DNA of 13,665 nucleotides from Gemmatimonadota bacterium (GTDB lineage: Bacteria; Gemmatimonadota; Gemmatimonadetes; Gemmatimonadales; GWC2-71-9), in the NCBI GenBank assembly GCA_003221085.1, contig QHUD01000106.1:1-13665 (forward strand). Reading direction: 5' to 3'. The notes under the pieces were generated by a model. The model was not told the origin of the DNA. It saw nothing but the letters and a program-made list of their open reading frames with translations, and searched no databases. A program made the translations under genes and the position numbers. Of this stretch, positions 1 through 6,722 are shown piece after piece; positions within the stretch are counted from its first letter, which is position 1, and each line of letters starts with the position of its first letter.

Positions 1-882
1 CAACGAGAGACGTCGCTCACGCGCGGCATCATCCGCGACCTGTTCTCCGACAAGGTCGACTCGTTGCTGGTCGATTCGAAGGTGCTGCACACCGAAGTGG
101 TGCAGTACCTGAAGCAGATCGATCCCGACTTGCTCGACCGGGTGAAGCTGTACCAGGCCGAGACCTCCCTGTTCGACGAGTACGACATCGAGGCGGAGAT
201 CCGGAGTCTCTTCAAGCCGCGGGTCGAGCTGCCGACCGGCGGGTACCTGATCATTCAGCCCACCGAGGCCCTCACCTCGATCGACGTGAACACGGGTCGC
301 TACACGGGCAAGAAGGACCCCGAGAGCACGATCCTCAAGACCAACATCGAGGCCGCGCGCGAGGTGGCGCGCCAGCTGCGGCTGCGCGACATCGGCGGCA
401 TCATCGTCGTGGATTTCATCGACATGGAATCCCGCGGCAACCGGGACAAGGTGCTACAGGAGCTGCGCACCCACCTGGGACGCGACCGGGCGCGTACCAA
501 GGCGTTCGCCGTGTCCGAGCTGGGACTGATCGAGATGACGCGGCAGCGCGTGCGCCCGTCGCTCTGGCAGTCGATGACCGCGGAATGCCCGACGTGCCAC
601 GGCACGGGACGCGTCTTCCGTCCCGAGGTGGTGGTGCGACGCATGGAGCGCTCGCTCAAGCGGGCCGGTGCCGAGCACAAGGAACGCCAGCTCGCCGTGC
701 GGTTGCATCCCGATGTGGCCCTGTACCTCGTGGAGCAGGAGCCTAACTTCTTGCGACAGCTCGAGAAGCAGACGGGACTCGAGCTCGAGGTGCGCGACGA
801 CCCGATGATGCGGCTCGATGAGTTCCGGATGATGGCAAAGCCGGCCGGCCGCGACGTCACAGAGCTATACGCGGTCGCGTAA
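1..882 (+). CDS. rng: Ribonuclease G/E, C-terminal part (5' end outside window)
   Basis: Single-strand-specific endoribonuclease of the RNase E/G family, acting in rRNA maturation and mRNA decay in the cytoplasm. The reading frame is open from base 1, giving 293 residues, so the N-terminal S1 and RNase H-like parts lie upstream of the window. The catalytic core is intact: the two metal-binding aspartates sit in SIDVNTGR (Asp95 of the fragment) and VVDFIDM (Asp138), and the zinc-link cysteines in CPTCHGTG (Cys196, Cys199). The spacings of 43 and 58 residues match Asp303, Asp346 and Cys404 of E. coli RNase E. The protein ends about 95 residues after the zinc-link, with no long disordered scaffold tail, so it resembles RNase G more than full RNase E. 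It lies 40 bases upstream of rplU on the same strand, a common arrangement. Confidence 0.95.
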   Translation, partial: QRETSLTRGIIRDLFSDKVDSLLVDSKVLHTEVVQYLKQIDPDLLDRVKLYQAETSLFDEYDIEAEIRSLFKPRVELPTGGYLIIQPTEALTSIDVNTGRYTGKKDPESTILKTNIEAAREVARQLRLRDIGGIIVVDFIDMESRGNRDKVLQELRTHLGRDRARTKAFAVSELGLIEMTRQRVRPSLWQSMTAECPTCHGTGRVFRPEVVVRRMERSLKRAGAEHKERQLAVRLHPDVALYLVEQEPNFLRQLEKQTGLELEVRDDPMMRLDEFRMMAKPAGRDVTELYAVA

Positions 883-884
883 CC

Positions 885-913
885 TTGACTAACCATTTGT
901 CCCCATTTACGTT
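885..913 (+). promoter_or_regulatory. Candidate sigma70-type promoter for rplU-rpmA
   Basis: TTGACT at 885-890 is followed, after 17 bases, by TACGTT at 908-913 (three of six matches to the -10 consensus). This lies in the short gap between the ribonuclease gene and rplU. Initiation 6 to 9 bases further on would fall at or just before the rplU ATG at 923, giving a leaderless or nearly leaderless message. The -35 match is good and the -10 is weak, so this is only a candidate. Confidence 0.3.
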
Positions 914-922
914 CCGGCCCTC

Positions 923-1246
923 ATGACCTACGCCATCTTCGCCACCGGCGGCGCCCAGTTTCGCGCCGAGCCGGGTGTCACGATCAAGATCCCCCTGCTC
1001 GAAGCGGAGCCCGGGAGCAAAGTGACGTTCGACCGCGTGCTGCTCGCGAGCGACGGCAAGCAGGTGCACACGGGGAAGCCGGTGGTGAAGGGTGCCAAGG
1101 TCACGGCCGAGGTCGTGCGGCACGGCAAAGGCGTGAAGATCAAGATCTATCGGTTCGCGCGCCGCACCGGCTATCGGCGCCACGGCGGGCATCGTCAGCA
1201 GTTCACCGAGATCAAGATCGCCGACGTGAAACTCAAGGGCGACTGA
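923..1246 (+). CDS. rplU: 50S ribosomal protein L21
   Basis: Structural protein of the large ribosomal subunit that binds 23S rRNA. It has 107 residues, the usual length being about 103. The start is fixed by the family N-terminus (YAIFATGGAQFRAEPG). The C-terminal half carries the basic RNA-binding stretch with FARRTGYRRHGGHRQQ and ends with the typical I-x-D-V-x-L pattern. No Shine-Dalgarno sequence is visible in the 20 bases before the ATG, which is unusual for a highly expressed ribosomal gene and fits the nearby candidate promoter that would give little or no leader. rpmA follows after 7 bases. Confidence 0.97.
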   Translation: MTYAIFATGGAQFRAEPGVTIKIPLLEAEPGSKVTFDRVLLASDGKQVHTGKPVVKGAKVTAEVVRHGKGVKIKIYRFARRTGYRRHGGHRQQFTEIKIADVKLKGD

Positions 1247-1253
1247 GGCACAG

Positions 1254-1523
1254 ATGGCACACAAGAAGGGTGTCGGTTCCTCGCGTAACGGCCGCGATTC
1301 GGGACCCAAGTACCTCGGCGTGAAGCGCTTCGCCGGGGAGTTCGTCACCGCGGGGACGATCATCGTGCGGCAGCGGGGCACGAAATTCCATCCCGGGACG
1401 AACGTCCGGCGCGCATCCGACGACTCGCTGTTCACGGTGGTGGACGGGCAGGTCAAGTTCGAGCACAAGAACAAGAAGCGGTACCAGGTGAGCGTGCACC
1501 CGGTGGCGGCGGCGAAAAACTAG
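1254..1523 (+). CDS. rpmA: 50S ribosomal protein L27
   Basis: Large-subunit ribosomal protein whose N-terminal tail reaches toward the peptidyl-transferase centre. It has 89 residues. The N-terminus begins directly with MAHKKGVGSSRNGRDS, so it lacks the cleaved N-terminal extension found in Firmicutes. Family hallmarks follow: KYLGVKRFAGE, ViVRQRGTKFHPG and the FTVVDGQVKFE segment. A GAGG ribosome-binding site (1245-1248) stands 5 bases before the ATG and overlaps the end of rplU, so the two genes are translated from one message. An intrinsic terminator follows within 40 bases and obgE is not next. Confidence 0.98.
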   Translation: MAHKKGVGSSRNGRDSGPKYLGVKRFAGEFVTAGTIIVRQRGTKFHPGTNVRRASDDSLFTVVDGQVKFEHKNKKRYQVSVHPVAAAKN

Positions 1524-1566
1524 GGCGGCAAAGAAACAGGGCGGCAACAGCCGGCAATGGGCGGCA
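1520..1566 (+). repeat. GGCGGCA repeat array, left arm
   Basis: Three copies of GGGCGGCA start at 1523, 1539 and 1559, with a diverged copy (GCCGGCAA) between the second and third. The array begins at the rpmA stop codon. Its first 11 bases, CTAGGGCGGCA at 1520-1530, recur as an exact inverted copy at 1931-1941, the far end of the gene-poor patch. The third copy forms the 5' half of the terminator stem. The units are short and imperfect, so a purely compositional origin is possible. Confidence 0.6.
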
Positions 1567-1589
1567 GGCATTGGCTTGTCGCCTTTTTT
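1560..1589 (+). terminator. Rho-independent terminator after rpmA
   Basis: GGCGGCA (1560-1566) pairs with TGTCGCC (1577-1583), and the stem continues inward with GGC (1567-1569) against GCT (1574-1576). This gives about 10 base pairs, two of them G-U, closed by an ATTG tetraloop. Six Ts follow immediately (1584-1589). It is the textbook intrinsic terminator form on the plus strand and lies 36 bases after the rpmA stop codon. The complement lacks a T tract, so it acts in one direction only. Confidence 0.8.
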
Positions 1590-1650
1590 CGTTGTGTCAG
1601 GCGTGGGATTGGTTAACCAGGCTCTCCTCCTCCAACTAGATGTTTGTGTC

Positions 1651-1904
1651 GTGCCGTCCTACGAACGATTCGCAGCCTGGAAACGATCATACGAACTCGT
1701 CTTGGCCGTCTACGACGCCACCGATGCCTTCCCTAAGAACGAGCTCTATGGACTCACATCGCAGGCCCGCCGCGCTGGGTCGCTCGCGACCGTGGGTACA
1801 TCACTCGCGAGAGGTGGGCAGAAGTCGAGCGCTTGCGCAATCACGCGGGTATTCTGACTTGGCGGCTCTATCGAGCAGTTCGCAATAGAGGGCAAGACCC
1901 GTGA
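1651..1904 (+). pseudogene. Four-helix-bundle protein (S23/IVS family), internally deleted
   Basis: Two halves of a typical family member are present in different frames. From 1651 (GTG) to 1776, one frame reads 42 residues with the family N-terminal half: YERFAAWKRSYELVLAVYD, then FPKNELYGLTSQARRA. From 1779 to 1901, another frame reads 41 residues with the C-terminal half: VARDRGYITRERWAEVE, then LRNHAGILTWRLYRAVRN, ending in TGA at 1902-1904. Intact members usually run about 115 to 125 residues, so some 35 to 40 central residues, including the usual NIxEG region, are missing and the frame shifts at the junction (1777-1778). A simple sequencing frameshift cannot explain a gap this size. G+C over about 1591-1890 is near 58% by hand count, clearly lower than its neighbours. 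No Shine-Dalgarno is seen, and a terminator separates it from rpmA. It is probably non-functional. Confidence 0.75.
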
Positions 1905-1914
1905 GGGTTTTGCC
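1891..1914. repeat. Stem-loop between pseudogene and amidohydrolase operon end
   Basis: GGCAAGACCC (1891-1900) pairs with GGGTTTTGCC (1905-1914) over 10 base pairs, one of them G-U, around a GTGA tetraloop. It lies 24 bases beyond the stop codon of the minus-strand operon and overlaps the pseudogene's last codons. No T tract follows on either strand, so it is not a standard intrinsic terminator. It could protect the 3' end of the minus-strand message or mark the edge of the repeat-flanked patch. Confidence 0.5.
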
Positions 1915-1941
1915 GCCCCTTGCCGCCTTGTGCCGCCCTAG
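1911..1941 (-). repeat. GGCGGCA repeat array, right arm (inverted)
   Basis: Three TGCCGCC units, the reverse complement of the left-arm unit, start at 1911, 1921 and 1931. The terminal TGCCGCCCTAG (1931-1941) is the exact inverted copy of CTAGGGCGGCA at 1520-1530. It overlaps the stop codon of the downstream minus-strand gene (1938-1940), mirroring the left arm, which overlaps the rpmA stop. The two arms thus enclose about 400 bases containing the broken four-helix-bundle gene. Confidence 0.6.
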
Positions 1942-3146
1942 TAGCTCGGCGGCAGCTTCTTATACCTCTCAAACAACTCCGTCTGCCGGCTCTTGAGGGG
2001 GATCTCCTTCCCCCGAATCAGCACGTGCTCCACGCCCGTCGTGAACTCGAACGGGTCTCCCGACCACACAACGACGTTGGCCACCTTGCCGGGTTCGAGT
2101 GAACCGTAGCGATCCGCGACGCCGAAGATCTCCGCCGGAGACAACGTCACGGCCCGCAGTGCCTGGTCCCACGTCATGCCGTACGACACGGCGTTCCCCG
2201 CCTGCTGGCGCAGGTTGCGTGACTTGTGGGTGTCGGGCTCGAGCAGCGCGACTTTGACACCAGCCTTGGCGAGGACCGCCGCATTCTCGTAGCGGATGCC
2301 GAGCGCGTCGTAGCTCGGAATATTGTTCAGAGGTTCCACCAGGACGGGAACGCGCGCCGCCGCGATTTCCGCCGCGATCTCCCAGCCCTCGGCCGCGCCG
2401 GCCAGAATGAGCTGCACGTTGAACTCCTTCGCGAGCCGCAAGGCGGTCGCGATGTCACTTCGCCGATTGGCATAGGCGATCAGTGGCACCCGCCCGTGGA
2501 GCAGCGGCAGCAGCGCCTCCAGATCCCGGGCCGACGCCGCCAGCGGCTGCATCTGCGCGCGGCTGAAATCGGTTTTGCGCCGCTCGTATTCGAGCGCGTC
2601 GCGGAACACGCGCCGGAGCCGATCCGCCACGGCGGCTCGCGAGCCGCCGGCATCGTCCTTGGCGCTCTCCGACAGGTCCGCCACGATGCCGGCTGGTGAT
2701 TTCACGAGCATCTGGTCGATCGTCGCGCCATCGAGATCGATGAGGACCGCCTGGCCGCTCACGAGGTTGCCGGTCGGCACGGCGAGGGCGGTCGTGATCC
2801 CTTCGATCCGCGTGACGGGGATCAGCGTCGAGGCCGGATTGATCCCCTCCGCCACGTTGAACGCCGCGGCGATGGTGTCGCCCTGGACGCTCGCGTCGCG
2901 CGTCCCCGGGACGGCGTTGATCTCCACCAGCCCGAGCTGGCCCGCTCCGTCGATGAGCCCCGGGGTGATCCACTTCCCGGCGGCGTCGATGCGGGTCGCA
3001 TCCGCAGGAATCGGCACGTTCGTTGCCACCGCGACGATCCGGCCGTCGCGGATCAACACGGTGGCAGCCGCAAGCTTGGGGCCGGACACCGGGTACACGG
3101 TGCCGCCCGTGATGGCGATCGTCTGAGCGAGCAGCAACGCGATCAT
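1938..3146 (-). CDS. Imidazolonepropionase-like amidohydrolase, metal site degenerate
   Basis: Member of the amidohydrolase superfamily, 402 residues, full length. The typical N-terminal composite beta-sandwich strand (ITGGTVYPVSG, RIVAV) leads to PGLID, and the C-terminal end has RAVTLSPAEIFGVADR and GSLEPGKVANVVVWSGDP. The metal-binding HxH expected after PGLID is absent: the positions hold Ala68 and Gln70. The next ligand histidine is replaced by Tyr225 (IAYANRRSD). Asp305 of the last strand remains. Hydrolytic activity by the usual mechanism is therefore doubtful. The ATG overlaps the stop of the upstream active paralogue by 4 bases, and GGGAG (3153-3157) stands 6 bases ahead. A hydrophobic N-terminus (MIALLLAQ) is very short for a signal peptide. 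It is last in the six-gene unit and may be a structural or regulatory partner of its neighbour. Confidence 0.9.
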   Translation of the reverse strand: MIALLLAQTIAITGGTVYPVSGPKLAAATVLIRDGRIVAVATNVPIPADATRIDAAGKWITPGLIDGAGQLGLVEINAVPGTRDASVQGDTIAAAFNVAEGINPASTLIPVTRIEGITTALAVPTGNLVSGQAVLIDLDGATIDQMLVKSPAGIVADLSESAKDDAGGSRAAVADRLRRVFRDALEYERRKTDFSRAQMQPLAASARDLEALLPLLHGRVPLIAYANRRSDIATALRLAKEFNVQLILAGAAEGWEIAAEIAAARVPVLVEPLNNIPSYDALGIRYENAAVLAKAGVKVALLEPDTHKSRNLRQQAGNAVSYGMTWDQALRAVTLSPAEIFGVADRYGSLEPGKVANVVVWSGDPFEFTTGVEHVLIRGKEIPLKSRQTELFERYKKLPPSY

Positions 3147-4576
3147 CGGTCGCTCCCGGGCGCGGGGACCTGGCCCAGCTCGAAGTCGGTGCGCGGCTGG
3201 TGAGCGGGATCGTTCCGATCGTAGACCAACCAGCCGTCGTTGTATACCTGAATGGCCTTCGAGTAGACGGAGAACGGATCACTGGACCACACGACGACGT
3301 CGGCCATCTTGCCCGGCTCGAGCGTGCCGACCACCGAGTCGAGCCCGATCGTCCAGGCGGGGTTGACGGTGATCCAACGCAGCGCCTGATCGCGCGTGAT
3401 CGGGATGCCGGATCGCTGCCCGGCGTACATCGCCTTCGCCGCTTCCTGATTGAGCCGCTGAATACCGCCCGGGTCGTCCGAATGGATGAGCGGGCGCCCG
3501 CCGGCCTGCTGGTTGAGGGCGGCGTTCTGCTGAATGCCGTCCATCGCCTCTTCCTTGAACCCCCACCAGTCCGCCCACACCGAAACCGAGGTCCCCTCCT
3601 TGGCGAGCAGGTCGGCGATCTTGTACGACTCCACCGCATGATGGAACGAGCGGATCTTGAAGCCGAACTCGTGCGCCAGGTCGAGCATTTGCGCCATCTC
3701 GTCGGCGCGGTAGCAGTGGTTCTGCACGTACATGTTGCCGCGCAACACTTCGGCGAGCGACTCGAGCCGCAGGTTCCGCTCGGGCGGATCGCCCTTGTGA
3801 TCCTTGTTCCAGGCGTCCCAGCGGCGACGATAGCCCTCGGCCAGGATGAAGGCGGCGCGGTAGCCGGCCATGTTGCCCATCCGGGTGGCCGGGCCGCCCT
3901 TGCGGCCGTACACGCGCTTGGGGTTCTCGCCGCACGCCATTTTCAGCCCGTAGTGCGCGCCGGGGAACTTCATCTCCTGCACGGTGCGCGCCGGGATGAG
4001 CTTCAGGATCGCACTGCGCCCCCCGATCAGGTTCGCCGACCCCGGCAGCGCCTGGATGGTGGTGATCCCGCCCGCGATCGCCAGGGGGATCTGCGGGTCC
4101 TGTGGCCAGAAGGAGTGCTCCGCCCAGACCTCGGCCGTCACCGGGTTCGTCGCCTCGTTGCCGTCCGACTCGGCGTCGGTTCCCGGGGCGGCGTACACGC
4201 CGAGGTGCGAGTGATCGTCGATCAGCCCGGGCGTCACGTACTTGCCCGTCCCGTCCACGACCACGGCGTCGGCGGGCGCCTCGACCTTGGCACCCACCGC
4301 GACGATCCGTCCGTCTTTCAGGAGGATGGACCCATTGGGGATCTCATGACCCGTCGCGGTCATGATCGTGGCGTTGCGGATCAGGACCGGCGGGTTAGGG
4401 TGCCGCGCGTACGTCGAGGGATACTGCGGTCGCGCGGCGCTTTCGCGCTCGGGGGTCGTGGCCGCCGCCGTGGCGGCCGGCGCCGCGGGCGCCGGGGCCT
4501 GTGACGAGCGCGCCGACCCGCCGGCGGACGCGCAGGCACCCGTGACGGCGAGCAGCAGTGACAACAATGGCCGCAT
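3143..4576 (-). CDS. Imidazolonepropionase-like amidohydrolase, lipoprotein, active-site intact
   Basis: Metal-dependent hydrolase of the amidohydrolase superfamily, 477 residues, probably cleaving a peptide or cyclic amide bond in the periplasm; the substrate is unknown. The chosen ATG at 4576 has GGAGG 8 bases upstream and gives a short lipoprotein signal (MRPLLSLLLAVTGAC, Cys15 as the lipidated residue). An Ala/Pro-rich linker follows to about residue 50. The frame stays open upstream, but that sequence is Arg/Ser-rich antisense-type noise. Metal ligands visible are His122 and His124 (DHSHLG), Lys212 (GLKMACG), His287 (VQNHCYRADEM), His312 (SFHHAVES) and Asp367 or Asp368 (LIHSDDPGG). The end has GTLEPGKMADVVVWSSDP. 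It lies 22 bases after the M16 partner gene and overlaps the next gene by 4 bases (ATGA). Confidence 0.93.
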   Translation of the reverse strand: MRPLLSLLLAVTGACASAGGSARSSQAPAPAAPAATAAATTPERESAARPQYPSTYARHPNPPVLIRNATIMTATGHEIPNGSILLKDGRIVAVGAKVEAPADAVVVDGTGKYVTPGLIDDHSHLGVYAAPGTDAESDGNEATNPVTAEVWAEHSFWPQDPQIPLAIAGGITTIQALPGSANLIGGRSAILKLIPARTVQEMKFPGAHYGLKMACGENPKRVYGRKGGPATRMGNMAGYRAAFILAEGYRRRWDAWNKDHKGDPPERNLRLESLAEVLRGNMYVQNHCYRADEMAQMLDLAHEFGFKIRSFHHAVESYKIADLLAKEGTSVSVWADWWGFKEEAMDGIQQNAALNQQAGGRPLIHSDDPGGIQRLNQEAAKAMYAGQRSGIPITRDQALRWITVNPAWTIGLDSVVGTLEPGKMADVVVWSSDPFSVYSKAIQVYNDGWLVYDRNDPAHQPRTDFELGQVPAPGSDR

Positions 4577-4584
4577 GCTGTGTT

Positions 4585-4589
4585 CCTCC
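4585..4589 (-). promoter_or_regulatory. Ribosome-binding site GGAGG deciding the lipoprotein start
   Basis: GGAGG on the minus strand, 8 bases before the ATG at 4576. It lies in the 22-base gap after the M16-like gene and supports the short lipoprotein form over the open frame that continues to 4795. Confidence 0.75.
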
Positions 4590-4598
4590 GCGTCGAAA

Positions 4599-6722
4599 TT
4601 ACTTGACGAGTTCGACCAGGAACGGCTGCCCGACGAATTCCGTCTTGAGAACGCGACGGGGGGCATCCGTGCCGACGTACATCGTGAACGGCACGCGCGA
4701 GCCGGTAACGTTGATCCGGAATCCCTGGAACGTGCCGGCCGGCACCGTGACGGCCTCCGGCGCACCCACTTTGAACGTGAGCACCTTGACGACATTCTCG
4801 CTCGGCGTGAAGAAGGTCACGGCGAACGTCTTGCCGGGGGCCAGTGGCAGGGCGGGCACCATGAACGGGACGGCGTTCTCATCCACCGTGCCCGGCGGGA
4901 GCGCCGTATCGACGTCGAAGCGCTTCACCGAACCGTCCGGCTGTGGCGCCGCGCTCGCGCCTTTCACCCGGCCCCCGGCGTACGTCAGGTGGGTCTCGGC
5001 CTTTTGCCCCCGCTGGATCGTCACCTGATCGACCCGCCGCACCACCCCGGTGGCGGCCTCGAGCACGAGGGTGGTCTGCTGCTGGAACGTGCCATTCCCG
5101 AGATTCGACCGCTCGGCGTACACGAGCGAATCCGGAGCCGGCCGCCGAATCTCTGAAACGGTGAACCCCACCGGATTCCCCTGGATCACGACGCGCGAGC
5201 TGTCGATGTGAACCGCGAATTGCGCGGAGTCGAGCGCCACCGGTCCCGTCAGCGGAGTGAGATCGGCGAGCGTGAGAGGCTTGCCGTCCACATCCACGCT
5301 CCGGGTCGGGGCGATCCCCTGGAGCCGGTCGTACAGCTTCGCGCCCTCGCCCACCACGACGATGGTGAACGCGCCGGGCCGGTATAACCGCGCCGCGGCC
5401 GCCCGTGCCTGCAGGGCGGTCACGGCGGCGAGCCGGTCGCGGTACAACCGCAGATACTCGTCGCCGAGGCCAAGCAGCTTCACGGTCGCCACCTGGGTCG
5501 CAATCTGGCTCGGCGTCTCGATCGTGAGCGGGAACGTGCCGACGAGAAATCCCTTCGTCGCGGCCAGCTCCGAATCCGGAATCACGTCGGTCCTGATCCG
5601 CTCGATCTGATGGCGCAGCTCGCGCAGCGCGCTGTCGGCGACTTCAGTGCGCACCTCCGCCGTCGCCTGCCAGTATCCCAGTCCACGGTAGCGATGGAGC
5701 GAGGCGTAGGCGCCGTACGTCCAGCTCTTCTGCTCGCGCAGGATGAGAAACAGCCGCGAGTCCGCCCCGCCGCCGAGCACCTGGGTCGCGACGCGGCCGG
5801 GATAGTAGATGGGGTCGGTCGGCAGAATGGTCGTGTTGCCCAGCGTGATGTTCGCCTGCGCCGAGCCCGGCCGGTGCACCAGCAGGATATCCGTCCCGAC
5901 TCGCGTGGCGGGAGCGGGAAGCGCGGGGCTCGGCGGAGGCGCCCCGTGCCAGCCTTCGAATGCCTTCGTCACGAGCTCTCGCACCTGCGCGTCCGTCACG
6001 TCCCCCGCGACCACGAGCAGCGCCCCGCCTGGCCGCAGGCGTTGCCGGGCGAACTGCGTGACGTCGTCGCGGCTGACGGCCCGATAGCTCTCGCGCGTCG
6101 CGCTCCGCCCGTAGGGGTTGCGGCCGTAGATCTCCTTCCCGAAGAACCGTTGGGCCACGGCGCTCGGCTGCGATAGCTGCAACGCCAGCGCGGAGAGTGC
6201 TCGCGTGCGCGCCAGCTCGAGCTCGCTTTCCGGAAACGTCGGATGCCGGGTCACGTCTCCCAGCAGCTCGAACACCAGCCCCGCCTCGTCGCTCAGCGCC
6301 TCGGCGGAGATCGTGAGGAAATCGTCTCCCGAGGTTGCCGAGAGCGTGCCGCCCACGCCTTCAATCGCGGCCGCGATCTGCTCGGCGCTGCGGCTGTCTG
6401 TGCCCTTGGAGAGCAGGTCCGCGGCGAGGCTGGACAGCCCCTCCTTGCCCGGTGGGTCGTAGATCCCCCCGGCCCGGAAGGAGAGAGTAACCGACACCAC
6501 TGCCTGCTCATGATGCTCGATGACCACGAGCTGCAGCCCGTCGGCGAGCGTCGCCTCCTTGAACGGTGGGAAGCGGACGGGCGTGAGGGGAGTCGGTCTG
6601 GGAGGCGTCGTGGGGAAGGCCTGGGCGGACAGGCGAACCGTCGGACGCGCGGACAGGAGAAGCCCGGCCAGAAGCGCAACCACCGTCCGCCCGTCCGTCC
6701 ATCTGCCCATCCGCCGTCTCAC
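4599..6722 (-). CDS. Non-catalytic M16 peptidase-like protein fused to DUF3108-like domain
   Basis: Secreted M16-family (insulinase/processing-peptidase fold) protein, 707 residues. After a signal peptide (hydrophobic VVALLAGLLL, cleavage probably near SAQA at 32-35), two M16 domains span roughly 55-480. The zinc motif HxxEH is absent: aligned with its neighbour, the positions hold Ser98, Ala101 and Asp102 in GLSSLAADLL. The second domain keeps the LREQKSWTYGAYA stretch, the Arg/Tyr region typical of non-catalytic M16B subunits. Residues about 500-707 form an extra beta-rich domain ending in VPAGTFQGFR and APRRVLKTEF. It resembles the standalone protein encoded two genes upstream. The GTG start at 6722 overlaps the catalytic subunit's stop by 4 bases (GTGA). 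An ATG at 6710 is an alternative start. It presumably forms a heterodimer with the catalytic subunit. Confidence 0.9.
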   Translation of the reverse strand: MRRRMGRWTDGRTVVALLAGLLLSARPTVRLSAQAFPTTPPRPTPLTPVRFPPFKEATLADGLQLVVIEHHEQAVVSVTLSFRAGGIYDPPGKEGLSSLAADLLSKGTDSRSAEQIAAAIEGVGGTLSATSGDDFLTISAEALSDEAGLVFELLGDVTRHPTFPESELELARTRALSALALQLSQPSAVAQRFFGKEIYGRNPYGRSATRESYRAVSRDDVTQFARQRLRPGGALLVVAGDVTDAQVRELVTKAFEGWHGAPPPSPALPAPATRVGTDILLVHRPGSAQANITLGNTTILPTDPIYYPGRVATQVLGGGADSRLFLILREQKSWTYGAYASLHRYRGLGYWQATAEVRTEVADSALRELRHQIERIRTDVIPDSELAATKGFLVGTFPLTIETPSQIATQVATVKLLGLGDEYLRLYRDRLAAVTALQARAAAARLYRPGAFTIVVVGEGAKLYDRLQGIAPTRSVDVDGKPLTLADLTPLTGPVALDSAQFAVHIDSSRVVIQGNPVGFTVSEIRRPAPDSLVYAERSNLGNGTFQQQTTLVLEAATGVVRRVDQVTIQRGQKAETHLTYAGGRVKGASAAPQPDGSVKRFDVDTALPPGTVDENAVPFMVPALPLAPGKTFAVTFFTPSENVVKVLTFKVGAPEAVTVPAGTFQGFRINVTGSRVPFTMYVGTDAPRRVLKTEFVGQPFLVELVK

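Noticed and set aside
1866..1890. CTCTAT/ATAGAG inverted repeat
   Set aside because: Only 6 pairs with a 13-base loop, inside the former coding sequence of the four-helix-bundle gene; chance is sufficient.
2455..3639. 394-codon open frame on the minus strand
   Set aside because: It is an alternative frame across the two amidohydrolase genes with extreme Arg/Ser content and no recognisable domain.
3200..4504. 434-codon open frame on the plus strand
   Set aside because: It lies wholly antisense to the intact amidohydrolase lipoprotein gene, is rich in Arg, Gly, His and Val, and shows no family motif. It is a by-product of high-GC codon use.
6660..6705. GACGG/GTCCG-rich imperfect repeats
   Set aside because: They fall within the signal-peptide coding region of the M16-like protein, are imperfect and show no regular period.
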